DNA of 64,000 nt, taken from positions 1 to 64,000 of the forward strand of contig JAHCHX010000007.1 in assembly GCA_026129545.1 (NCBI GenBank), in the 5' to 3' direction. Below, in pieces: positions 1 to 9,064 of this stretch. Numbering within the stretch: the first letter of the stretch is position 1; each line of letters begins with the position of its first letter. The notes under the pieces are model-generated. The model made no database searches. It was not told the DNA's origin and was given only the letters and a program-made list of their open reading frames with translations. The translations under genes and the position numbers were made by a program. This stretch comes from Saprospiraceae bacterium. Its GTDB lineage: Bacteria > Bacteroidota > Bacteroidia > Chitinophagales > Saprospiraceae.

Positions 1-525
1 CACGGAAGAGGCGGCGCCGAGAATGTGCCCGTTTTTGCGGAAAAGAAAACTGACCTTAGGCGAAAGCCGGTGTTCGATGCTGTGCTCGACGGTTTGAAAC
101 AGTGGAATTGCTTTGTCCACGTCTTTCTCATCATAGAGTGGCAGGGCGGATTTGTGTTTGGAAAAACCCATCCGGTTGGCTCGTTCGGCATCTTCCACCT
201 GGATTTTGGCGCTGTCGTACAGAATGATTTCTGCCAGGTCTGCCGTGGGCGGAGTCATGTAAATTTTGCCCCGAAACCCCCGTTTTACAAACAATGGGAT
301 GTAACCGCAGTGGTCGAGGTGGGCGTGAGTCAGTATCAGGGCATCCACCTCGGCGGGATTGACCGGGATATCCTCCCAGTTTTTTTCGCGAAGGGTTTTT
401 ATGCCTTGAAACAAACCACAGTCCACCAAAAGGGTCAGTTCCGGGGTGCGCAGCAAGTGCTTGGAGCCGGTCACAGTTTGTGCCGCTCCAAGGGATTGCA
501 GGGTGATTTTATTTGAATCGTTCAT
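1..525 (-). CDS. MBL-fold RNA-processing exonuclease (COG1236/YSH1-like), partial
   Basis: I read this frame directly by reverse-complementing the sequence. It starts at the ATG complementary to 523-525 and stays open to the left window edge, giving about 175 residues. The metal-binding motif THAHLDHCG lies near residue 68, and KNGHILGAAS near the visible end is typical of the CPSF73/RNase J-like branch of metallo-beta-lactamase-fold hydrolases. These enzymes use two zinc ions to cut RNA in the cytoplasm. The beta-CASP and RMMBL parts would lie outside the window. The start follows a plausible leader and the protein begins MNDSNKITLQSLGAAQTVTG, the usual N-terminus of this family. Substrate is inferred from family only. 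Confidence 0.88.
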   Translation of the reverse strand, partial: MNDSNKITLQSLGAAQTVTGSKHLLRTPELTLLVDCGLFQGIKTLREKNWEDIPVNPAEVDALILTHAHLDHCGYIPLFVKRGFRGKIYMTPPTADLAEIILYDSAKIQVEDAERANRMGFSKHKSALPLYDEKDVDKAIPLFQTVEHSIEHRLSPKVSFLFRKNGHILGAASSV

Positions 526-604
526 GACGTTTTTCTTTTTAGTGGCAAAAGGCAGTTGCCGCATCGGCTTATCTGTTGTACCAATGCTGTTTATCGGGTG
601 TATC

Positions 605-1255
605 TCAATGCTGTTTTTGCACCGTAGCAGTGTGATTCCGGGCTTTCTCCCTTTGCAGTGGCCTTATCGGAAATTTCTTCAAAATGCGATACACCGCGGG
701 GTGCAGGTTGTCGGCCATGTATGCCGGGTCAAAAAGGTCGCCCTGGGCAGTTCCTGTCCACACAAGCCGGCTCTGACGACGGTCATAGACATTCAGCGTA
801 ATCGTACTTTCGGCGTAATCGTATCGTTCCGTCACGTATCGGGTATTACCGTAGAAAAAGGGCGAGTGGTAGTAGTAGTTGTTGGGGTGCGGGTAGTAAT
901 AAGGATTGTATCTGCCGCCGCCCGGCGAACCGCTGTACACGGCAGAGGTCATGGTCAGTTGTTTGGGCAGGCTGCGCACCACCAATTGAAGCAACACATC
1001 CGGAGAGTCCAATTCTGCCTGTAACGCGCGTTCGCCCATGCAGTGGGTGAAATAATTAAGCGTGTTGTTGCGGATGATTTGGTTGTTGAAAGTCGTATTG
1101 GCGGTGTCGCGGTCGGGCAGCCAAGCGAAGGTTTTATACCGGGAAAAGTCCGCCGTACGGTCGTAGTCGCTGTACACCTTGTCGTATGCGCGGCATCCGG
1201 CCATCGCGGTCAGCCCGGCTATCGCCAAAAAGCCAATGATTTTTATCCAGTTCAT
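605..1255 (-). CDS. DUF4136-like lipoprotein
   Basis: A 216-residue protein with a lipoprotein signal (MNWIKIIGFLAIAGLTAMAGC, lipobox around Cys21). The mature part begins AYDKVYSDYDRTADFSRYKTFAW, the usual opening of DUF4136 proteins, in which Tyr/Asp-rich text leads to a Phe-Ala-Trp strand. The middle is rich in Tyr, Asn, Pro and Gly (residues 115-135). DUF4136 proteins are cell-envelope lipoproteins of unknown role. It lies 12 nt after the YceI-like gene in the same direction. I see no catalytic motif. Confidence 0.8.
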   Translation of the reverse strand: MNWIKIIGFLAIAGLTAMAGCRAYDKVYSDYDRTADFSRYKTFAWLPDRDTANTTFNNQIIRNNTLNYFTHCMGERALQAELDSPDVLLQLVVRSLPKQLTMTSAVYSGSPGGGRYNPYYYPHPNNYYYHSPFFYGNTRYVTERYDYAESTITLNVYDRRQSRLVWTGTAQGDLFDPAYMADNLHPAVYRILKKFPIRPLQREKARNHTATVQKQH

Positions 1256-1267
1256 AGTTTGAATGTT

Positions 1268-1807
1268 TTATTCGTTAGCGCGTTTCATCAGCGTTTCATT
1301 TAAGTTGACCTCAACGCGGTCATCGAAGCCCTGTTGAAGCAAGCCGGGGTTGAAATCGCTGAGTAAAAAGGAAAAATTGGCCGATAAGCGGCAGGCCATT
1401 GTGCCCGCAAATACATGCCGGATACTGGCGTTGAGCATCGCGGGATGTTCCTTGCCGTTCAGGTTGAGCAATCCCTCTATTTTGAAGGTTTGCGTCGGGT
1501 GGTCTTGGGTGCTCACAAACGGCACATCCATTTTCCCTTTGAATACCAGTTCCAGTTCCGGGTGGGCGCGGGCCAACACGTTGAACGAGTCGCAGTTGCT
1601 TGTAAAGGTTTTCAGCGCGACCCGAAACTCGACTTCCGCCGTCTCGTAATTGAGTTTCATCTTCAACTCGTGGCTCTCGGCCACCAGCGCGCTGTCCATA
1701 TGTTTGCCCCAGACTTGGATGTGGCCGTCCGGGGCGCCAAGAATTTGCTGAGCCAAAGCGGCTTGACCCAGAAAGAGTAGGCTAATTATTATCAAAAAGT
1801 TTTTCAT
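1268..1807 (-). CDS. YceI-like periplasmic protein
   Basis: A 179-residue protein starting at MKNFLIIISLLFLGQAALAQ, a clear Sec signal peptide. The longer reading frame extending to 1927 would place 40 non-signal residues in front and overlap the upstream gene heavily, so I reject it. The chosen ATG overlaps the TGA of the upstream amylase by 4 nt (ATGA), implying translational coupling. The mature part looks like a YceI-type lipocalin barrel: paired strands such as TFKIEGLLNLNGKEHPAMLNASI resemble the YceI signature. YceI proteins bind long apolar lipids such as polyisoprenoids in the periplasm. The ligand here is unknown. Confidence 0.7.
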   Translation of the reverse strand: MKNFLIIISLLFLGQAALAQQILGAPDGHIQVWGKHMDSALVAESHELKMKLNYETAEVEFRVALKTFTSNCDSFNVLARAHPELELVFKGKMDVPFVSTQDHPTQTFKIEGLLNLNGKEHPAMLNASIRHVFAGTMACRLSANFSFLLSDFNPGLLQQGFDDRVEVNLNETLMKRANE

Positions 1808-3495
1808 GACGCGGTCTTTAAAATGACGAATTGCATCGGATTCAGCGTCAGGTTCACATAGCGGATATTTCGCTCCGGTTCCTCGTGGCCGAGAATCGGC
1901 ACGGTTTCCAGCCCGCCGTACAAGCATTCCATAGCGGTTTTCTTTTCATTCAATTCGAAATCAATCAGGACAGATTCTTCTTTCGTCCTGGTCATGGATG
2001 AATTGAAAACCACCAAAATCTCTTTTTTGAAAAGAATGCGGGAAAAGGCCAGCGTACATTCGTTACATTCCGGCAGGTGGAAATGCTGCCCGCCGCCCGA
2101 GATTTCGCGGATGAACATCCGTCCGAATTTCAGCACCGGGCTTGACTTCCTGATTTGGGCGATTGCGGCGATGGATTGATAAATCCGGGAGTTCGGGTTG
2201 AGCAGGTTGGTCTTTTTGTCTCGCGGGTCGAACAGGCATTCCCGTACCGCCCAGTCACCGTCGCCGCTGCCGTCCAATCCTTGCTCGGTGCCGTAGTAAA
2301 TACAAGGTGTGCCGATAGCGCAGAGTAGAAAACCGATGGCGGCTACGATTTGCTCCGGCGTCGCATCGCTCCCAAAACGGTGTTTGGGGTTTTGGCCGAC
2401 TTGGTCGTGGTTGTCCACAAAAGTTACCAGAAACTCGCCGTATTCACCCCTGTCCAAGGCATTGCGTTGCAGGGCGGTATAACGCTCGATAAGCCTTTCC
2501 GGCGAAGCCGTGCCTTTTATTACGTCGGGAAGCGCACCGTGCAGCGGAAAATCCAGCACGGAGTTCAGCCCGTAATACACGTTTTTATCGTTGACGGATA
2601 TCGAAGTTTTCGGGCCGATATAATTGGTGCTGACTTCATCCGGGCCAATCAATTCCCCGAACAGGAAGAAGTTTCTCTTACCTAAGGTATAGGCGTATTC
2701 CCGCACGGCGGAGCAAAAACGGCTGATGTCAATTTCGCTCATGTGCTTCGCGGCATCTAAGCGAAACCCGTCCACATCCGCTTCCCGAATCCAGTAGCAA
2801 TGCAAATCAACCAGCAAGTCGTGTACATACTCCGCCTCCGGCGAATCGTCGCTTCGAAAGGCTTTCAGGTTGTTGAAATCGCCGTCACGCGTTTCAGGAT
2901 AGGCATCGTAATCGCGGATTTGCCCCTGGCGATTGTATAGTTCCGGGTTGCGCAACTCGACCGGCAAGGGGCGGTTTTTGGACCGCCAGCCGCCGAATGG
3001 GAACCGCTCGCCCTGAAAGTAAAAATAATCGTGTCCATCGGCGTAAAACCAGTTGTCGCCCGAATGATCCAGCACGATGTCGAGGAATACTCGCATATCG
3101 CGTTCATGCGCTGCATCCACCAATGCCTCCAAATCTTCTTTTGTCCCCCAGCGTTTGTCCACATCTAAGTAATTCTGGATGGCGTAACCATGGTAAGCAT
3201 CGGTGTTGTTCTCAAAAACCGGGCTGAGCCAAAGCGCGGTACAGCCTAGATTTTTGATGTAATCGAGGTGCTGCGTGATGCCCCGGAGCGTGCCGCCGCA
3301 ACTTTTTACCAATTGTTCTTTGGTTCCGAACCCTGAATGTCGGTCAGCATAAGCCGGTGGGTTTCGTTGGGCATTGTCGTGAAACCGGTCCACCAGCAGG
3401 AAATAGATGAACTCCTCGCGCCATTCGCGGTGGCAGTTTTTCCAGTACTGTTTGCCGGGCTTGGGGGATAGGCTGATATCTTTTATGGATTTCAT
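1804..3495 (-). CDS. Alpha-amylase family glycoside hydrolase (GH13)
   Basis: A 563-residue protein with all GH13 signatures: conserved region I DIVLDHSG near residue 139-146, region II DGFRLDAAKH with the nucleophile Asp247, the acid/base Glu281 in FLFGELIG, and region IV FVDNHDQ with Asp364. It should hydrolyse or transfer alpha-glucosidic bonds in starch- or maltodextrin-type substrates. No signal peptide is visible, so a cytoplasmic maltodextrin role is likely. The last bases overlap the start of the YceI-like gene. The substrate (amylase, alpha-glucosidase or trehalose-type) cannot be settled from motifs alone. Confidence 0.93.
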   Translation of the reverse strand: MKSIKDISLSPKPGKQYWKNCHREWREEFIYFLLVDRFHDNAQRNPPAYADRHSGFGTKEQLVKSCGGTLRGITQHLDYIKNLGCTALWLSPVFENNTDAYHGYAIQNYLDVDKRWGTKEDLEALVDAAHERDMRVFLDIVLDHSGDNWFYADGHDYFYFQGERFPFGGWRSKNRPLPVELRNPELYNRQGQIRDYDAYPETRDGDFNNLKAFRSDDSPEAEYVHDLLVDLHCYWIREADVDGFRLDAAKHMSEIDISRFCSAVREYAYTLGKRNFFLFGELIGPDEVSTNYIGPKTSISVNDKNVYYGLNSVLDFPLHGALPDVIKGTASPERLIERYTALQRNALDRGEYGEFLVTFVDNHDQVGQNPKHRFGSDATPEQIVAAIGFLLCAIGTPCIYYGTEQGLDGSGDGDWAVRECLFDPRDKKTNLLNPNSRIYQSIAAIAQIRKSSPVLKFGRMFIREISGGGQHFHLPECNECTLAFSRILFKKEILVVFNSSMTRTKEESVLIDFELNEKKTAMECLYGGLETVPILGHEEPERNIRYVNLTLNPMQFVILKTAS

Positions 3496-3502
3496 GACAT
3501 TA

Positions 3503-4072
3503 TTACATTTTAGCGTTCAGGTACAACCTGTTGATGCGCATCATTTTATGCACAGGGTCATACCGGGATAGTTCTCCATCGGTTTTAAACTCGGCTATTA
3601 TCGCATCGTGAAAAGCATGGTTATCGGGGAAAGCCCCTGTCAGGTTGCCTATCGTGAGCGGCTGGATAGGCCAGGCCGCGTCTTTGCTGAAATACCATTT
3701 TGTTTGAGCAGGTGTTTTTCCGATTGCAGGGATGGCGACTTTGTAAATCAAAATGGCTTCTCCCGGATTGACCATCGGATAAACCTTGCCCTGAAAGAGC
3801 CGCTCGACGGCCCCGGAGCAATATCGAACGGCGTACACGCTGTCTTTGGCCAGTTTGTAGGTTTGGCCGTTGTGTTTCACAATCACCTGGTTTCGCTTGA
3901 ACAATGGGTCGGCATTGATTTTGTGCGATTGGCTGTCGCAGCGGATGGCGAAATCCAGCTTGCCGTTCAGGAAATCTTTTGCAGTTCGGAATAGGCCGCT
4001 GCTATCGGCTTGGGCGCAGACGCTTGCCGTAAAAAACAGGACAGTGAGCGGCAGCAGAAGGATATGTTTCAT
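3503..4072 (-). CDS. Secreted protein of unknown function
   Basis: 189 residues beginning with a Sec signal peptide (MKHILLLPLTVLFFTASVCAQ). The mature part is short and mixed alpha/beta, with no motif I recognise. Only 7 nt separate its stop from the GH13 start, so both are probably co-transcribed. It lacks a lipobox Cys, so a soluble periplasmic or secreted location is most likely. No function is offered. Confidence 0.7.
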   Translation of the reverse strand: MKHILLLPLTVLFFTASVCAQADSSGLFRTAKDFLNGKLDFAIRCDSQSHKINADPLFKRNQVIVKHNGQTYKLAKDSVYAVRYCSGAVERLFQGKVYPMVNPGEAILIYKVAIPAIGKTPAQTKWYFSKDAAWPIQPLTIGNLTGAFPDNHAFHDAIIAEFKTDGELSRYDPVHKMMRINRLYLNAKM

Positions 4073-4132
4073 AATAAGTCAGATTTTGATAATGAGTTGA
4101 ATGCCAAGAGTTTACCTCAGACTTATCGTCAT

Positions 4133-4630
4133 CTATTCAGAGCGACTGTTTTTCAATTCCAGGGCTTTTTTTGTATCATTCAGCATATTGTTCAGACACC
4201 AATTGCAGTATATTCCTCCAAAAAGAAAGGAGAGCAACCTATAAAACCAGCCCTTCGGCGACTCGTAATCAATGAATATCGTAACGATGGCCCCGTTTTC
4301 GGAAGGAGTAATTTCAAACCCCATGCGGTACCAACTCATTATGATGATTTGAGCCGCTCCGATTGTTTCCCATTCTTTCCGTTTGGGTGGTTCCCACTTC
4401 CTGACTTCCTCCCTGAAATCAATGGCCATGCCCAGCATCTTTCCGCGCCACCCGTACGTTGCGCCGATGCCGGTTGGGTTGGGAGAAATTTGCTCCAAAG
4501 CCAATTTGCTTCCCATCATCATCATGGAATTTTCGCCCATGTGCATCCCCGTTTTTGAAAAGTCATCCATTTGAGCGAAGACTTTTTCGGGTGCAGCCTG
4601 AATGGCGGCAGTTTTATACTTCGATTTCAT
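4133..4630 (-). CDS. SRPBCC (START-like) family protein
   Basis: 165 residues. The opening KYKTAAIQAAPEKVFAQMDDF is the first strand and helix of the SRPBCC/polyketide-cyclase fold, a hydrophobic-ligand-binding helix-grip. A Met-rich stretch follows (MHMGENSMMMMGSK, residues 29-42), which is unusual for the family and interesting beside copper genes, though a metal role is only inference. The C-terminus has the typical long amphipathic helix (GIYCNWCLNNMLNDTKKALE). It has no signal peptide. Confidence 0.8.
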   Translation of the reverse strand: MKSKYKTAAIQAAPEKVFAQMDDFSKTGMHMGENSMMMMGSKLALEQISPNPTGIGATYGWRGKMLGMAIDFREEVRKWEPPKRKEWETIGAAQIIIMSWYRMGFEITPSENGAIVTIFIDYESPKGWFYRLLSFLFGGIYCNWCLNNMLNDTKKALELKNSRSE

Positions 4631-4893
4631 GAGAATAATCTTTCAGTTGAAAAAATTTGCACACTTGCAACACCGGCAGATAGACGCCGACTACTGCCAT
4701 CGCCGATGTGCAAAAGGATGGACACACGCATACGCCTGTTCAAAAGGTTCAACAGTACGAAACCCGGGAAAGCACTTACAAGAGATTTGGAACGAAGGTC
4801 AGATGCCAACAGCAATACCTGCAACGCCCTGTTTCATCAGAAAAGGGACTCCGTCAGAGTAAGCCGGCTTGTGGCCATAGGAGAGAAAGTCAT
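4631..4893. other. Intergenic, no gene seen
   Basis: 263 bp between the SRPBCC gene and the HYC_CC_PP gene. Short frames on either strand have no signal peptide, family similarity or sensible start. It presumably carries the promoter of the SRPBCC gene, but I see no clear TAnnTTTG box. Confidence 0.4.
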
Positions 4894-5286
4894 CTAATTC
4901 CGCAGAACCAGATAAAGAAGGAAAAGCGGCACCTCATAACAACTTCGCCATTGGGAGAGGATGGGTTTAGGCGAAGATTCAGCCGAAAAATGAGGAAATA
5001 AGTAGAGGACAATCGCGGGTGCAGTCGTGGCCAGGAGTTCCGTCGGAACGGGCAGCCCGATTGCCGCTACATTCGGTTTATAGCCATCTTCCGTTTTTGA
5101 CGCCAGCACTTTGTGCTCGCAACACCCGGATTTTTCAGATTTTTCCCCGCAAGGGCACGGGTTCTTCCTCGGGCTGTACAAATCCACCGAAGACAGTTTT
5201 CCACAGCAGTAATGGTAGTGAACCGTCACCCCCGACACCGCGAGCAAATAATAAGCGGAAAACAATATGATGGATAAGCGTTTCAT
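4894..5286 (-). CDS. HYC_CC_PP family protein
   Basis: About 130 residues, starting at MKRLSIILFSAYYLLAVSGV (signal peptide/TM), chosen over an upstream ATG because the 42 extra residues do not look coding. The family signature is clear: HYHYCCGKL, then a Cys-rich CPCGE and a GCCEHK, then a Pro-Val-Pro motif and a membrane-like segment near the end. Members are small Bacteroidota proteins found beside heavy-metal ATPases. Here the CopB gene lies 1.7 kb upstream on the same strand. A role in metal handling is inferred from context and the Cys/His content. Confidence 0.75.
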   Translation of the reverse strand: MKRLSIILFSAYYLLAVSGVTVHYHYCCGKLSSVDLYSPRKNPCPCGEKSEKSGCCEHKVLASKTEDGYKPNVAAIGLPVPTELLATTAPAIVLYLFPHFSAESSPKPILSQWRSCYEVPLFLLYLVLRN

Positions 5287-5435
5287 AATTTCACACAAAA
5301 ATACCCCATCTCCGATAGCCGAAGAATGATTGGAGTCAACGCAAGAGCTGACACTCATCAATATTTCGAGCAAAGGTTGGAGCATACGACGGATGCATTT
5401 TGCCAACGACAATGGTTAACATGGGGAAGCAGTAT

Positions 5436-6149
5436 TCAGAGCTCCTGTTTGACTTTTTGTTCCGGTTTTCCGGAAAGCAGCGACGCCGGATTTTGCAAAT
5501 ACGGCCCGATTTTCTGCCAATCTTTCAATTGCTCCTCCATCGTCCGGTTCGCCAATCCCAAACCGCCACAGTGCGACATGGCAAACAATATCCGTTTGCC
5601 GGGCAAATGAAACGGCGGGCATTTCAGCAATCCGTTCATGGACTCGTAGGGCAGGGAAGGGAAAATAAGCCGGAGCGCCTTGAAAGCGCTGATACCAACC
5701 GTGACAATGAGCCGGGGTTGGATGATTTCAATCAACGGCGCGGTAAAATGCACAGAACTGTGCCGCAGCCAATCGTGCTTCAATTCTGCCGACATCCCGC
5801 CTGATTTGATGCCCAGTACAGCGTTGGTAAAGAACAAGGGTTGTGCCACAGGCGCCGAAGGCGGGCCGGGGTCGAGGCCGATGTTGCTCAGCAGTTTGCG
5901 CAGACCCCGGTTGGTCGGATTATCGTCCGTGTCGCGCCCCTGGTTTCTGACGAAATAATTGTCGTCGCCCCAATCCTGTCCGATTACCAGCAGTTCGGCA
6001 TCCAGATTTCCCTGCCAAAGCGACCAGGGGCCGAGCTGCTCGCAGTCGAATTGCCCGCCGGCGATTTGCGAAGGATTTTGCAGCCCTGCCGGAAACTCAA
6101 CGGCCTTGCGTTTTTGTACCAATTCGCGATATGCCTGCTGTTTGTCCAT
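5436..6149 (-). CDS. Uracil-DNA glycosylase-like protein
   Basis: About 237 residues. The UDG-superfamily motif 1 appears as LLVIGQDWGDDN near residue 55 (compare GQDPYH in classical UDG), and a motif-2 equivalent as MSHCGGLGLANR near 193. TNAVLGIKSGG fits the central strand. It probably recognises or removes damaged bases, but the atypical motifs mean activity is not assured. I start at the ATG at 6149. A TTG at 6158 overlapping the methyltransferase stop is possible and adds three residues. Confidence 0.8.
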   Translation of the reverse strand: MDKQQAYRELVQKRKAVEFPAGLQNPSQIAGGQFDCEQLGPWSLWQGNLDAELLVIGQDWGDDNYFVRNQGRDTDDNPTNRGLRKLLSNIGLDPGPPSAPVAQPLFFTNAVLGIKSGGMSAELKHDWLRHSSVHFTAPLIEIIQPRLIVTVGISAFKALRLIFPSLPYESMNGLLKCPPFHLPGKRILFAMSHCGGLGLANRTMEEQLKDWQKIGPYLQNPASLLSGKPEQKVKQEL

Positions 6150-6154
6150 GATTA

Positions 6155-6820
6155 TCAATGTTTTGTGCCGAAAACCGAGTAAATCCGCATGGTGCCGAAC
6201 AGGGTATCTACTTTACGCGCTTCCTGCACCAGGGCAAATCCCGATTCATGGAAAATCTGTGGCAACCGCCCCTGCACGTTTTCGCGGGTGGTTTTGAATC
6301 CGTCGAGCAATTGCACGACGTAGAAAGCCAGCCGCATCCGCCGGTTGGAAGGTTTGCCCCAATCGGCTACATGCAGACTGCCGGAGGGTTTCAGCACACG
6401 TCGCAATTCGCGCAGGCTTCGGCGTTTTTGTGCCGGAGCCAGGTGATGCAGCACCAAGCAAGTCACCACCCGGTCGAACGTGGCATCGGGGTAGGGGAGT
6501 ATCTCGCCGTTGTACTGCGCCAACTCCAAAAAAACACCCGCTTTTTCCACCTTTTGTTGCGCTATCACAAGCGCCTCCGGGTCCACATCCACCCCGACCA
6601 CTTCGGGCATCGGATGGCGTTGTTTGAGCCGGATGGCGAGTGAAGCCGTGCCCGTGCCAAAATCAAGGATTTGTTGGCCTGAGCGAATGTCTGCGCTATT
6701 TATCAGGGCATCGCGTACCTGGGCTTCGGGGAATACCCGTGCCATCAGTGCGTCGTACCAGCGCGTGAGCCAGCGAAACCGCAGGGCCGGGACATAATTG
6801 GCAGTGGTTGTAGTTTTCAT
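6155..6820 (-). CDS. Class I SAM-dependent methyltransferase (UbiE-like)
   Basis: About 221 residues from MKTTTTANYVPALRFRWLTR, preferred to the ATG at 6910 because the preceding 30 residues are not family-like. Motif I is ILDFGTGTASLAIRL, the acidic end of strand 2 is VVGVDVD, and motif III is FDRVVTCLVLHHL, followed by LRELRRVLKPSGSLHVADWG. This is the Methyltransf_11/UbiE pattern. The substrate is unknown. Its stop meets the start of the UDG-like gene, so the two are probably co-expressed. Confidence 0.88.
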   Translation of the reverse strand: MKTTTTANYVPALRFRWLTRWYDALMARVFPEAQVRDALINSADIRSGQQILDFGTGTASLAIRLKQRHPMPEVVGVDVDPEALVIAQQKVEKAGVFLELAQYNGEILPYPDATFDRVVTCLVLHHLAPAQKRRSLRELRRVLKPSGSLHVADWGKPSNRRMRLAFYVVQLLDGFKTTRENVQGRLPQIFHESGFALVQEARKVDTLFGTMRIYSVFGTKH

Positions 6821-6990
6821 TGGCAACATTTCTTTTTTGGAATGAACCATTTGAGCACTTTCAAAATATTGGACCACATAGCATTTGATATTGAAAAAGA
6901 AGGTTGTCAAAATCGGCGGACGCCTTTTCGGCAGTCCGCCGTCATGTTGAAAAACCTACTTTATGAAAATGACGATTACTAACAAGAAAC

Positions 6991-9060
6991 TTATTGCAAA
7001 CCCCGCCGCAGCAACTGCGCGTTGAGTGCCACAATGATGGTGCTGACAGACATCAATACTGCCCCAAATGCGGGGGAAATCATCAGTTTTGGATAAAACA
7101 GCCCTGCCGCGACTGGAATCGCAACGAGGTTGTATGCTGTCGCCCAAAACAGGTTCTGTATCATTTTCCGGTAAGTCGCCTTGCCAAAGCGCACGAGACG
7201 GAGGATGTCTTGCGGGTCGCTATTGACCAGAATGATGTCGGCGGTTTCGGCAGCCACGTCGGTGCCGGAGCCGACGGCGATGCCCACATCGGCTTGGGCG
7301 AGCGCGGGCGCGTCGTTTACCCCGTCGCCGGTCATGGCCACGAATTCGCCTTCGGCTTGAAGTTCTTTTACAATTTCGACTTTTTGATGCGGCAGCACCT
7401 CGGCAAAGACTTCGTTCAGCCGCAATTCGCGCCGTACACTTTCAGCCACCTGCTTGTTGTCGCCGGTAGCCATGATGACCTTTACACCGTCATTTTGAAA
7501 AGCGGCGACCGCGGCGGCGGAAGTTTTGCGCAGCCGGTCGGCCAGCGCGATGAATCCGACCAATTGGCCATCCACCAGCACAAACACCACGGTTTCTGCC
7601 GCCTTGCTTTGAACCGATTCCGGCAGGGCGATCTTCTTGTTTTTCAAGTAATTGGGGCTGACCACCAGCACATCTTTCCCGCCGATTTTCCCCTGAATGC
7701 CCTGAGCCGTGAGCGACTGAAAATCGCGAACTTCGAGCAACTTAACGCCCTTTTCTTCCGCGAAACGTACAATTCCCTGCGCTATCGGGTGCTCGGAGTT
7801 TTGTTCCAACGAAGCGGCGAGTTGCAGAATGTCCTGTTCCTTGTATTTAGTTGCCACGGACACCACGCGGTTCACGCCGAACGCGCCTTCGGTAAGCGTG
7901 CCGGTTTTGTCGAAGACGATGGCCGTGATTTTGCGGGAATTTTCAAAAGCTGTGCGGTTGCGGATAAGCAATCCGTGCTGCGCCGACAATGCGGTGGAAA
8001 TGGCGACCACCAACGGAATGGCCAGCCCCAGCGCGTGCGGACAAGCGATGACCATCACCGTCACCATACGTTCGAGCGCGAAGGCTGTCGTTTGCCCTGC
8101 CCAAAGCCAGTAGCCCAACGTCAACAGCCCCGCGACAATGGCTAAGTATGTTAGCCAGCGTGCGGCGCGGTCGGCTAAGTTTTGAGTTTTAGATTTACTG
8201 GATTGGGCTTCCTGCACCATGCGCACCACTTTTTGCAAATAACTGTCCTGCCCGGCATTGGTCACCTGGATTTTCAAGGTGCTGCTGCCGTTCACAGCTC
8301 CTGCAATGACTTTTGCGCCGATCGCCTTAACTACCGGCTGCGATTCGCCGGTCAGCATGGATTCATTGACGTAGCTCTCGCCTTCCACCACCTCACCGTC
8401 TGCCGGTATTTTTTCGTTGGCTTTTATCAACACCACCTCACCGACTTGCAAGTGCTGAATCGGGTGGTCCTGCACCGAGCCGTCGGCCTGCACCACGTGT
8501 GCCTCGGCGGGCATCAGGCTGACCAGCATTTCCAGCGCCCGCGACGCGCCCGACACGGTTTTCATTTCAATCCAGTGGCCAAGCAGCATCACTACGATAA
8601 GCGTGGCCAATTCCCAATAAAAATCCATTCCCGGCAGCCCGAAAGTGACCGCCACGCTGTACACAAACGCTACTGTCGTGGCCAGCGCGATGAGCGTCAT
8701 CATGCCGGGGATGCGGTGGCGCAATTCGGCCACGGCCCCGGCCAAAAACGGCTGGTTGCCGTAAGCAAATAGAATGGAGGATAGACCGAACAACACCCAC
8801 TTGCGCCCCGCAAAATCGAGGTGAAACCCAAAGAAGTGCTGAATCATATCGGACAGCAACAATATGGGGACGGTCAAAGCCAGGGACAACCAGAATTTGC
8901 GCCGGAAACCGTCCACCGAATGGCCTTTGTGTTTGTCGTGTTCGCCGTGCTCACCGCCAGCCGAGGCATGATGAGCATGAACGCCGTTGGCGGCAGCCGG
9001 TGATAATCGGTGTTCTTGTCTTTGGGGCGGGGTGGGGTGGGGATGCTCGTGATTTTCCAT
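6991..9060 (-). CDS. copB: CopB-type copper-translocating P1B ATPase
   Basis: 689 residues. The N-terminus is His-rich (residues 3-47, many HxH and GEHGEHDKHKGH) in place of a CXXC domain, and the membrane metal site is CPH (340-342), not CPC. Both are marks of the CopB/P1B-3 group, which exports Cu(II) or Ag(I). TGES (237-240), DKTGT with the phosphorylated Asp384, and GDGVNDAPALAQADVG in the C-terminal half are all present. It starts 4 nt after the stop of an outer membrane barrel gene and forms an operon with it and a His-tailed lipoprotein. Confidence 0.95.
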   Translation of the reverse strand: MENHEHPHPTPPQRQEHRLSPAAANGVHAHHASAGGEHGEHDKHKGHSVDGFRRKFWLSLALTVPILLLSDMIQHFFGFHLDFAGRKWVLFGLSSILFAYGNQPFLAGAVAELRHRIPGMMTLIALATTVAFVYSVAVTFGLPGMDFYWELATLIVVMLLGHWIEMKTVSGASRALEMLVSLMPAEAHVVQADGSVQDHPIQHLQVGEVVLIKANEKIPADGEVVEGESYVNESMLTGESQPVVKAIGAKVIAGAVNGSSTLKIQVTNAGQDSYLQKVVRMVQEAQSSKSKTQNLADRAARWLTYLAIVAGLLTLGYWLWAGQTTAFALERMVTVMVIACPHALGLAIPLVVAISTALSAQHGLLIRNRTAFENSRKITAIVFDKTGTLTEGAFGVNRVVSVATKYKEQDILQLAASLEQNSEHPIAQGIVRFAEEKGVKLLEVRDFQSLTAQGIQGKIGGKDVLVVSPNYLKNKKIALPESVQSKAAETVVFVLVDGQLVGFIALADRLRKTSAAAVAAFQNDGVKVIMATGDNKQVAESVRRELRLNEVFAEVLPHQKVEIVKELQAEGEFVAMTGDGVNDAPALAQADVGIAVGSGTDVAAETADIILVNSDPQDILRLVRFGKATYRKMIQNLFWATAYNLVAIPVAAGLFYPKLMISPAFGAVLMSVSTIIVALNAQLLRRGLQ

Positions 9061-9064
9061 ACGT

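Noticed and set aside
6994..8145. 383-codon open frame on the plus strand
   Set aside because: It is exactly antisense to the CopB ATPase, has no family features and arises from its codon pattern.
7829..8772. Further plus-strand frames opposite CopB
   Set aside because: Shadow frames. CopB motifs on the minus strand are complete.
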